Assembly (NCBI RefSeq): GCF_946479965.1
Contig: NZ_CAMLHX010000069.1
Location: 1-21,250, forward strand
Length of the DNA: 21,250 bases
Direction of reading: 5' to 3'
Origin: an uncultured Mucilaginibacter sp.
Lineage (GTDB): Bacteria; Bacteroidota; Bacteroidia; Sphingobacteriales; Sphingobacteriaceae
Of the stretch, positions 15,488-21,250 are shown piece by piece. Every line of letters starts with the position of its first letter. Within the stretch, counting starts at the first letter, position 1. The position numbers were made by a program, and so were the translations under genes. The notes under the pieces are model-generated. The model did not search any database and had not been told where the DNA came from. It worked only from the letters and a program-made list of their open reading frames with translations.

Positions 15488-15540
15488 AACTAATATTATT
15501 TGGTGGAATAAGTAACAAGCACGCTATCAGATTGTTTTCT
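15488..15540 (-). promoter_or_regulatory. Conserved leader/promoter block, copy 2
   Basis: On the minus strand GAAAACAA, AGCG, GCTTGTTA, ACCAAATAA, ATTA and GTT precede the ATG, in register with the leader of the 184-residue gene. The AGCG-CTTGTT part is also found 36-45 bp before the DUF4142 gene (around 15746-15756, plus strand). Confidence 0.45.
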
Positions 15541-15791
15541 ATGACTTAGAAAAAGCGCATAGACGCCTTATCCTCGATTCGAATAAATTGTCACAAAAAA
15601 ATCTGCTGAAAATACTGAAAATGGTGATCAATATACCTGATTACCTAGTGGTAAATACTTTCGTTAGGTTATAATCGGTTAAAAATCAGTATGATGAACT
15701 TTTAAGTGTATGGATTACTGGAGTTTCTGCCCAAACCGTATTAAAAGCGGCTTGTTTTAATTACAAGTTAATAAAATTAATCTAAGTAGCT
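15541..15791. other. Divergent intergenic region between the disordered-protein pair and the DUF4142 gene
   Basis: The whole gap, including the leader block, is 304 bp. I see no coding frame, RNA gene or TAnnTTTG box in it. It holds an AGCGG-CTTGTT segment near 15746-15756 resembling the disordered-protein leaders, and a 5-bp inverted repeat CTTGT/ACAAG at 15751-15755 and 15763-15767, which may be an operator or chance. Confidence 0.5.
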
Positions 15792-16319
15792 ATGAAAACA
15801 GAAACAAAAATTTTAATCGGTCTGGCATTTTTAATATTTGTCAGTCTTGCAACGTCGTGTAAAAAAGACAACGATTATCAAATGAGTAATCAAAGCTTTG
15901 TAACAGAGGCCTCAAGCGGTAACATGTTCGAAATTGCAGCAGGCAATCTGGCTGTGCAAAAGAGTGTAAATGCCGATGTGAAGGCATATGGTAACCACAT
16001 GGTTAGTGATCACGGCACGGCGGCTACCCAAATGATGACAATGGCCAATGAAAAGGGTTGGTCTGTTCCAACAACCATGATGGAGAAGCACCAGGGTAAA
16101 CTAAACACACTGGCTGCGTTAAGCGGCGCCGAATTTGACAAGCAATACGCTGCAATGATGGTTACCTCGCACATGGAAACCATTTCATTGTTTCAGAATG
16201 CCTCAAGCAACATCGGCGTTCCTGACAGCGACCTTCGAAGTTTTGCAGCGGGGAAATTACCCACTTTAAACGACCATTTAAAGGATGCACAACAGCTGCA
16301 AAACCAGGTGGGGAAATAA
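15792..16319 (+). CDS. DUF4142 lipoprotein
   Basis: This 175-residue protein starts with a lipoprotein signal: hydrophobic residues 7-20 and a lipobox LATSC with C23. After the cysteine comes KKDND, close to the charged lipoprotein export signal that Bacteroidota use to move lipoproteins to the cell surface, so surface display is plausible. Residues 35-170 match DUF4142, a four-helix ferritin-like fold: SFVTEASSGNMFEIAAG, AVQKSVNADVKAYGNHMVSDHG and FDKQYAAMMVTSHMETISLF, with His residues typical of the family (for example in DHG and SHME). The family often sits with stress-response genes, but its activity is not known. The 78-residue membrane protein follows after 31 bp, probably in one transcript. 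Confidence 0.92.
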   Translation: MKTETKILIGLAFLIFVSLATSCKKDNDYQMSNQSFVTEASSGNMFEIAAGNLAVQKSVNADVKAYGNHMVSDHGTAATQMMTMANEKGWSVPTTMMEKHQGKLNTLAALSGAEFDKQYAAMMVTSHMETISLFQNASSNIGVPDSDLRSFAAGKLPTLNDHLKDAQQLQNQVGK

Positions 16320-16350
16320 ACTTAGCGACCTTTAATACAACAGATAAATT

Positions 16351-16587
16351 ATGGAAACAGCAAATCAACAACATGGCGAGGGCGAAATGACCAAAGCTAT
16401 AGAAAATCAAACTGCAAAACTACCCTCAGACTTTTACCTGGGAGCGGCGGTAGCAGCAATGGGTGTATCCCTGCTTTTTAAGATCACAGCCAAGGACGAC
16501 AAAGCCCTCTTTTTCGGCCAATGGGTGGCGCCATTCCTGCTATTTGGTATTTATAACAAAATAGTTAAAACAGTGGGCAGCGAATAG
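16351..16587 (+). CDS. Small two-helix membrane protein
   Basis: I recognise no named family in this 78-residue protein. A polar N-terminus (about 1-26) is followed by two hydrophobic segments, DFYLGAAVAAMGVSLLF (about 27-43) and GQWVAPFLLFGIYNKIV (about 57-73), with a charged loop TAKDDK between them. It starts 31 bp after the DUF4142 lipoprotein gene on the same strand and is probably co-transcribed, which favours an envelope or stress role. Coding is supported by the operon spacing and the helical pattern. Confidence 0.75.
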   Translation: METANQQHGEGEMTKAIENQTAKLPSDFYLGAAVAAMGVSLLFKITAKDDKALFFGQWVAPFLLFGIYNKIVKTVGSE

Positions 16588-16704
16588 TGATGAAACAATG
16601 CCGGTGCCGTGTTCGGGTTTTAATGTTTTCCAGGATATGGCGTCGGCATTACCATTGTAACTAATGAAAATAACACAGCATTGTTTTAGCTGCATAACTG
16701 GTCA
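16588..16704. other. Short convergent intergenic region
   Basis: This 117-bp gap separates two converging genes. AATGCCG at 16598-16604 and CGGCATT at 16644-16650 are inverted copies that could form a stem with a long loop, but no T-tract follows. I assign no terminator. Confidence 0.3.
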
Positions 16705-17055
16705 TCAAAACCTAATGTCCCACTGTTGTGGGTCATCACGATAATGGCTTATGTTCTGTATAACTTCTTCAATTTCCCGAGTGCTCAATCTATTGTCCTC
16801 TGCCGGCATATAAGTGAACAATTTGCCGGGCACATCAAACTTAACATATCCAAAATAATTCTTGTTAGTACTTTTATCCAAGTGCAGTTGGAGCTCTTTT
16901 TGGTGTACTTCAGTCGAACTGAAAGGGCCGTCTGTCCCGGCGCCGAAGATCGAATAAATATAGGTTAATACCGGGTGTCCATCAACGTGCCCCTCAACGT
17001 CGGGTATTATCATTAATTTATTATTTCCGTTGATGGTTATGTAAAAAGCATTCAT
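16705..17055 (-). CDS. Unrecognised 116-residue soluble protein
   Basis: I do not recognise this protein. It starts MNAFYITINGN, contains LMIIPDVEG and a middle part rich in polar residues, and ends with a predicted amphipathic helix (TREIEEVIQNISHYRDD). No signal peptide, helix or catalytic motif is evident. A longer frame begins at 17130, but its first 25 codons lie across a strong terminator hairpin of the SPW gene (17070-17122), so I choose the ATG at 17053-17055. The gene is 93 bp downstream of the SPW gene on the same strand and might be expressed by read-through or its own promoter, which I cannot see. Its position suggests membership of the stress-like cluster. Confidence 0.7.
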   Translation of the reverse strand: MNAFYITINGNNKLMIIPDVEGHVDGHPVLTYIYSIFGAGTDGPFSSTEVHQKELQLHLDKSTNKNYFGYVKFDVPGKLFTYMPAEDNRLSTREIEEVIQNISHYRDDPQQWDIRF

Positions 17056-17069
17056 AGATAGGAGGGATT

Positions 17070-17122
17070 TAAAAAAACAATTCCGCAAAAACCATGCATT
17101 AAATAAACATGGTTTGCGGAAT
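17070..17122 (-). terminator. Rho-independent terminator of the SPW-repeat gene
   Basis: On the minus strand TTCCGCAAACCATG (17121-17108) pairs with CATGGTTTTTGCGGAA (17096-17081), a stem with a 2-nt bulge, followed by TTGTTTTTTT (17080-17071). Hairpin plus T-tract is a classic intrinsic terminator. It also fixes the start of the next gene at 17055. Confidence 0.9.
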
Positions 17123-17147
17123 AATTTCATCTGCTGATTGTGCCGCT

Positions 17148-17522
17148 TTAAAAGCTGTGCCTAACAGACCCCGATTGTTGGGAAGTTCTTTGGGTGAAAA
17201 TTACCACGACAATTTCCATAACACCAACTATTAGGTGGGGTAAAAAGATCCTGTCGCTATAGCTAAGTAGCCATGGCGAAACAGCCAGGAAAATACCCGT
17301 AATAAGGTCCAAAGTTAAATGTGTGTCCATTGAAAGCACTTTTGCCAATCCACCTTCATAATCTGTCATCGCCGACATAACAAGCGTAACGAGGCCAACT
17401 GCTACGGCCGACCATGTTGCGGCGTTATTGTCAGAGAAACCAAGCAGCCATGGTGCCGCTATTAATACCGCGCCCACAGCGTAATCCAATACAGCATGGG
17501 TCTTTCTACTTATAAATTTCAT
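17148..17522 (-). CDS. SPW-repeat membrane protein
   Basis: This 124-residue protein has four hydrophobic segments arranged as two repeats, each with the signature of the SPW family: APWLLGFSD (23-31) and SPWLLSYSD (82-90). The N-terminal part starts with a Lys-rich stretch and HAVLDYAVG. The family is common in bacterial stress clusters and predicted to lie in the inner membrane; its activity is unknown. A promoter-like TTTG-N17-TACATTTA sequence lies just upstream (17536-17564) and an intrinsic terminator directly downstream, so it is probably its own transcription unit. Confidence 0.92.
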   Translation of the reverse strand: MKFISRKTHAVLDYAVGAVLIAAPWLLGFSDNNAATWSAVAVGLVTLVMSAMTDYEGGLAKVLSMDTHLTLDLITGIFLAVSPWLLSYSDRIFLPHLIVGVMEIVVVIFTQRTSQQSGSVRHSF

Positions 17523-17535
17523 AACCTTAAGCTTT

Positions 17536-17564
17536 TAAATGTAACCATACAGGTATACGTCAAA
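17536..17564 (-). promoter_or_regulatory. Putative promoter of the SPW-repeat gene
   Basis: On the minus strand TTTG (17564-17561), 17 bp, then TACATTTA (17543-17536) resembles the Bacteroidota TTTG / TAnnTTTG pair with one mismatch in the last base. The leader would be very short, under 15 nt. Confidence 0.3.
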
Positions 17565-17877
17565 CCTTATGCCTTGCCGTTGCTGATGATATTTTTAGGT
17601 TATTTTCCGGCGAAGAATTGTTATAAATACGTAGCTGAAATCATTTCATCGGTTTAAAACCCGTAGTTATTCGCGCTATTTGATGCTGGACTATGTAGAT
17701 GTAGTTTGCATTTCATCAATCACAAACCTGATCCCTACCGGTAAAGGCGAAAATTAACGCTTATGCATTATATATTTTACAAAATAATTTGCCGAAAAGC
17801 CTTATAATAGCGTGCTCAAATATGAAGAGTAAGTAATAAGCCGAAAAACCCGATTAAAACCCAATTATTAACATAAA
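17565..17877. other. Intergenic region upstream of the PQQ dehydrogenase gene
   Basis: The whole gap is 355 bp (17523-17877). I see no coding frame, RNA gene, long repeat or clear TAnnTTTG promoter. The last 120 bp is AT-rich (for example TATATATTTTACAAAATAATTTG near 17768) and probably holds the dehydrogenase promoter, but I cannot place it. Confidence 0.5.
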
Positions 17878-20076
17878 ATGAATCTTTCTTTTAAAAATTT
17901 TCTGTCCTCGTTAAAGCACAAACGAAGCTATCAAATTGCTGCTTTAATACTTATTGCCGCATCTTATTCGGCCTATGTTGCCATTAATGACGACCGCTTA
18001 TGGAGTTCATACAGAGGTAACTCCGAGACAAATGCTTATTCGCCTTTAGCGCAGATAAATAAAGACAACGTACAGAATTTGGAAGTAGCCTGGCAATTTG
18101 GCCCGGGCGCTACCCCTGCGGCTGCCGGCGCAGCTCCCGGCCGTGGTTTCGGTGGCGGCGGTAGTCAATCAAACCCTGTTATTGTTGATGGCACTATGTA
18201 TTCAATACTCGGCCGCGGCAAAATTTACGCGGTTAACTCATCAACAGGTGAGCAGGTTTGGGAGTTTGATCCATCAGTTGCCAGTTTGGGCGGTGGTGTT
18301 TCCAGGGGTGTAACTTATTGGGAAAAAGGCAGCGATAAACGCATTTTAGCTGCCATAGGCAATAATCTTGTAGCCATTAATGCAACAAACGGCGAAATGA
18401 TAAAAACCTTTGCCGACGGCGGTAAAGTAGATCTGCGCGTTGGTTTGCGCGATGATCCTAAAACGATACAGGCCGCCGGATCGTCGTCGCCGGGTGTAAT
18501 TTTTGGCGATCTTATCATCATGGGTGCAAGGGTTGACGAAAGCTATGGCTCTGCACCCGGTTATGTACGTGCTTATAATGTAATTACAGGCAAGCTTACC
18601 TGGACTTTTCACACCATCCCGTTACCGGGCGAGTTGGGTTACAATACCTGGCCTAAAGATGCCTGGAAAGAGTTTGGCGGTGCAAATGACTGGGCCGGCC
18701 TAAGCGTTGATAAAAAACGCGGTATGGTGTTTATTGCTACCGGTGGCACATCTTACGATTTTTATGGCGTTGACCGACCGGGTAACAACCTGTTTGCTGA
18801 TTGCGTGGTAGCATTAGATGCAAAAACAGGCAAGCACATATGGCACTTTCAAACCATTCACCATGACCTTTGGGATTGGGACCTTTCGTCGCCACCCAAT
18901 TTAGTTACTATTACTAAAAATGGCGTAAAAAGAGATGCTGTTGTACAATTGAGCAAAAGCGGATTCACTTATGTGTTAGATCGGGTAACCGGTAAATCGC
19001 TGTTTCCTATTAAAGAAACACCTGTACCAAAATCTGATATTCCGGGCGAGATCACATCTCCAACCCAACCTATACCGGTATTGCCTAAACCGTTTGCACG
19101 CCAGGCACTTACTGAGAAAGATATCAGCAACTTTTCGCAAGCCGCGCACGATTCATCTATGCGCTTGTTGAAAAAGCTGCGTTATGAAGGTATATTTACA
19201 CCTCCGTCGGTACGCGGTACCTTCCATAGCCCGGGCTCAAACGGCGGTGCCGACTGGGGTGGCGGTTCTTTTGATCCACGTACCAACATCATCTACATTA
19301 AAACAAATGACGCGCCCGAGATCATCAGAATGCAGAAGTTAGAAAATCGCGTGGTAGCCAACCAAACCGACTTTGAGATAGGTAAGGGCATCTATAACAC
19401 CTACTGCGTTGCCTGCCATGGCGCCGATAAATTGGGCGACGAGCAGAGCTATCCATCTTTGTTGAACATTCAAAAACGTTTAACTGATGCGCAGATCATC
19501 GCTAAGATAAAAGCCGGCGGTGGTAAAATGCCGGGCTTTGCATCTGTTATAAACGATAAGGCTAAAGAAGCTGCTATATTATCATTTGTAACCGGTAACG
19601 ATACCAAAACTACAACCGCTTCTGACGGTAAGCCGGTACCTCAAAAAGTAAGGTATACCAACGTGGTTGCTTACAGGGCGTTATCAGATATGAATGGCAA
19701 TCCGTTTGTTACACCGCCATGGGGAAGTTTGGTTGCTATTAATTTGGCTACCGGTAAAGAATTATTTAGGGTGCCTGCCGGTAACGATGAGACCCGCCAG
19801 AAACCAGGCGAGCCTGAAACGGGTTTAACCGGAAATGCCGGTGCGGTATCAACTGCAGGTAACATTGTATTTTGGGGCGGAGGCAGAGACAAAAAATTAA
19901 GGGCCTTTGATTCTAAAACCGGTAAGGTAATATGGTCTACCGTAATGCCTGCTTCTTCAAACGCCACGCCAAGTATCTACAAAGGTAAAGATGGCAACCA
20001 ATATATTGCTGTTACCATAGGTGCTGATGCTACACACCCTAACGGTTCAATAATAACTTATAGGTTAAAAAAATAA
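17878..20076 (+). CDS. PQQ-dependent dehydrogenase with an inserted cytochrome c domain
   Basis: This 732-residue quinoprotein has an N-terminal membrane anchor (about 18-36) and a periplasmic beta-propeller. Family landmarks are WSSYRGNSETNAYSPLAQIN (42-61), HTIPLPGELGYNTWP, the GGANDWAG segment, HHDLWDWD (328-335) and repeated WxF/TGK propeller motifs. This is the glucose/alcohol-type membrane quinoprotein group that oxidises a sugar or alcohol and passes electrons to the respiratory chain. A cytochrome c domain of about 85 residues (roughly 495-580) is inserted before the last propeller blades: CVACH at 510-514 binds haem and M551 in GKMPGF is the likely second ligand. Electrons can thus go from PQQ to haem within one protein. 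An Ala/Gly loop lies at 75-97. PQQ biosynthesis genes are not nearby and the substrate is unknown. A strong terminator follows. Confidence 0.93.
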   Translation: MNLSFKNFLSSLKHKRSYQIAALILIAASYSAYVAINDDRLWSSYRGNSETNAYSPLAQINKDNVQNLEVAWQFGPGATPAAAGAAPGRGFGGGGSQSNPVIVDGTMYSILGRGKIYAVNSSTGEQVWEFDPSVASLGGGVSRGVTYWEKGSDKRILAAIGNNLVAINATNGEMIKTFADGGKVDLRVGLRDDPKTIQAAGSSSPGVIFGDLIIMGARVDESYGSAPGYVRAYNVITGKLTWTFHTIPLPGELGYNTWPKDAWKEFGGANDWAGLSVDKKRGMVFIATGGTSYDFYGVDRPGNNLFADCVVALDAKTGKHIWHFQTIHHDLWDWDLSSPPNLVTITKNGVKRDAVVQLSKSGFTYVLDRVTGKSLFPIKETPVPKSDIPGEITSPTQPIPVLPKPFARQALTEKDISNFSQAAHDSSMRLLKKLRYEGIFTPPSVRGTFHSPGSNGGADWGGGSFDPRTNIIYIKTNDAPEIIRMQKLENRVVANQTDFEIGKGIYNTYCVACHGADKLGDEQSYPSLLNIQKRLTDAQIIAKIKAGGGKMPGFASVINDKAKEAAILSFVTGNDTKTTTASDGKPVPQKVRYTNVVAYRALSDMNGNPFVTPPWGSLVAINLATGKELFRVPAGNDETRQKPGEPETGLTGNAGAVSTAGNIVFWGGGRDKKLRAFDSKTGKVIWSTVMPASSNATPSIYKGKDGNQYIAVTIGADATHPNGSIITYRLKK

Positions 20077-20100
20077 ATAAAAGGGTTAATATGTCTTGTA

Positions 20101-20137
20101 AAAGCAGGTCGGTTTTATCCGGCCTGCTTTTTTTGTT
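20101..20137 (+). terminator. Rho-independent terminator of the PQQ dehydrogenase gene
   Basis: AAAGCAGGTCGG (20101-20112) pairs with CCGGCCTGCTTT (20119-20130), 12 bp with one G-U pair and a 6-nt loop, followed by TTTTGTTTTG. This is a typical intrinsic terminator, 24 bp past the stop codon. Confidence 0.92.
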
Positions 20138-20200
20138 TTGAAGGAGGTTTTTAAACTATCAAAACTTTTTGGTATACTGCGTGTATAACTCTCACTACAC

Positions 20201-21250
20201 ATGTTTGTTACTGATTACTTTGCCGGCTACTACCGCCTTGTGTTTAACAAGGAACAGGATATTCTGGACCGCACCCGCGTACGGATCCTGGCTACCTGCC
20301 TGCTTACTTATATTGGTTTAACATCCGCACTGTTTACCTTGTTCCTGTTCCAGGCGCCTGATTTCAGGCTTATCCGAATGGGTATTTTACTTACACTTTT
20401 TCTAACCGGCTTTGGTTTGCTGCTTTTCCGCCGCCCATGGAGCGTAGCGGGGCACTTTTTTATCATCTGCCTTACACTCATGATCTGGTCGGGTATCTTG
20501 CTGTTTCGCCAAAGCGTTAATGTCGCTACAGCCGAGACGGTGCTGGTGGTAGTATGTAGTGGCTATTACATGCTGGGCAGCAGGTGGGGCACTATCTATT
20601 CGTTGATAAATATCGCGCCCATCATTGGCTACATTGTTTTGGACGATTATATAGGGCTTTCTTTGCCCACGCAACAGCTTAACATCAATCATCATAGTTA
20701 TCTGCTTGGGCTAATCATCAATTTTGTATTGCTGCTATATATCCATTACGCTTTTTTTCGGGGCTTTCAAAAATCGCAGCATAACGAGCGGGAGCAGGCC
20801 GCAGCTAAAACAAATTTCCTGTCCACCATGTCGCACGAGTTGCGTACCCCGCTTAATGCTGTGGTAGGCATGACCCACCTGCTCCAAATGGAAGGGCCGC
20901 GCCCCGACCAGGAAGAACACCTCAAGGTGCTCCGCTTCGCGGCGGATAACCTGATGGCCACGGTAAACGATATCCTCGATTTCAACAAGATAGAAAGCGG
21001 CGCGATGGAACTTGACAAGCAGCCCTTCCGCCCTGCAGAACTGCTGGATAATGTTTGCGGTTCCTTCAAGGCCAGGGCGGCAGAAAAAGGGATCAATTTT
21101 TCATGCGATATTGATAGCAAGCTGCAGAACCTCACCGTATGCGGCGATACCTACCGTTTAAGCAGCATCCTTTTTAACGTGGTGGGTAACGCGGTTAAAT
21201 TCACCACCGCCGGGCATGTGCAGGTAGAGGCGAGGCTACTACACAAAACC
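20201..21250 (+). CDS. Membrane sensor histidine kinase, 3' end beyond the window
   Basis: An open frame of 350 codons runs from the ATG at 20201 to the window edge without a stop. The N-terminus has about six hydrophobic segments (29-51, 57-76, 84-103, 113-126, 132-150, 166-187), a membrane sensor region without recognised domain. A short linker rich in charged residues leads to HisKA with STMSHELRTPLNA and H212, and an N-box region FNVVGNAVKF with N330 marks the start of the ATPase domain. The rest of the ATPase, and possibly receiver or Hpt domains, lie outside. It is unlike the cytoplasmic kinase at 2.8-5.5 kb in its sensor part. The coding sequence looks somewhat richer in GC than its neighbours by eye. 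The 63 bp between the terminator and the start hold no clear promoter. Confidence 0.9.
   Translation, partial: MFVTDYFAGYYRLVFNKEQDILDRTRVRILATCLLTYIGLTSALFTLFLFQAPDFRLIRMGILLTLFLTGFGLLLFRRPWSVAGHFFIICLTLMIWSGILLFRQSVNVATAETVLVVVCSGYYMLGSRWGTIYSLINIAPIIGYIVLDDYIGLSLPTQQLNINHHSYLLGLIINFVLLLYIHYAFFRGFQKSQHNEREQAAAKTNFLSTMSHELRTPLNAVVGMTHLLQMEGPRPDQEEHLKVLRFAADNLMATVNDILDFNKIESGAMELDKQPFRPAELLDNVCGSFKARAAEKGINFSCDIDSKLQNLTVCGDTYRLSSILFNVVGNAVKFTTAGHVQVEARLLHKT

Noticed and set aside
15751..15767. CTTGT/ACAAG inverted repeat as an operator
   Set aside because: Only 5-bp arms in AT-rich DNA; it may be chance, so it is mentioned in the intergenic entry only.
16598..16650. Inverted AATGCCG/CGGCATT as a bidirectional terminator
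   Set aside because: The loop is about 40 nt and no T-tract follows on either strand.
16705..17130. Longer 141-residue version of the unknown gene
   Set aside because: Its first 25 codons span a strong terminator hairpin of the previous gene, so the start at 17055 is preferred.

Overview
The window looks like chromosomal DNA of a Bacteroidota member, most likely Sphingobacteriaceae (Mucilaginibacter/Pedobacter type). The reasons are moderate GC, almost no Shine-Dalgarno sequences before starts, several TAnnTTTG-type -7 promoter boxes, Bacteroidota-style lipoprotein and protein families (DUF4142, DUF4112, SPW repeat, GH105 with an extra C-terminal domain), and hybrid histidine kinases. This placement is inferred from protein style, not from a database match. 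No tRNA, rRNA, insertion sequence, phage gene or CRISPR array was found.

Layout. 0-2.8 kb: a CvpA-CAP fusion protein, the sirohaem/cobalamin enzyme CobA on the opposite strand, and a family 2 glycosyltransferase. 2.8-7.3 kb: a signalling and polysaccharide block. A 901-residue hybrid kinase (HNOBA-like N-terminus, PAS, PAS, HisKA, HATPase, REC, Hpt) is divergent from a single-domain response regulator. The regulator sits 17 bp upstream of a sugar-phosphate transferase that carries a degenerate receiver domain and an unusual four-cysteine insert. 7.3-7.6 kb: a convergent intergenic region with four 10-bp-phased GGATCA repeats and a distant inverted copy. 7.6-11.8 kb: a nucleoid-associated protein, mnmE (preceded by repeats that could hide its start codon) and a membrane-anchored Ser/Thr kinase with a C-terminal SH3-like domain. 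11.9-14.5 kb: a DUF4112 membrane protein and a secreted GH88/105 unsaturated rhamnogalacturonyl hydrolase. 14.5-17.6 kb: an accessory, stress-like cluster with two paralogous disordered proteins, a DUF4142 lipoprotein, small membrane proteins including an SPW-repeat protein, and an unknown protein. 17.9-20.1 kb: a PQQ dehydrogenase with an inserted cytochrome c domain. 20.2 kb to the edge: a second sensor kinase, cut by the window end.

How the genes may work together. The best candidate for an undescribed system is the 2.8-7.3 kb block. The kinase ends in an Hpt domain that needs a further receiver, the neighbouring CheY-like protein has all receiver residues, and the next gene initiates polysaccharide synthesis and carries a receiver fold that cannot be phosphorylated. 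A phosphorelay that tunes exopolysaccharide initiation is a reasonable inference but unproven. The second candidate is the pair of duplicated transcription units at 14.5-15.5 kb, where leader, N-terminal motif and terminator are all conserved although the protein bodies have diverged into a lysine-free and a lysine-rich low-complexity protein.
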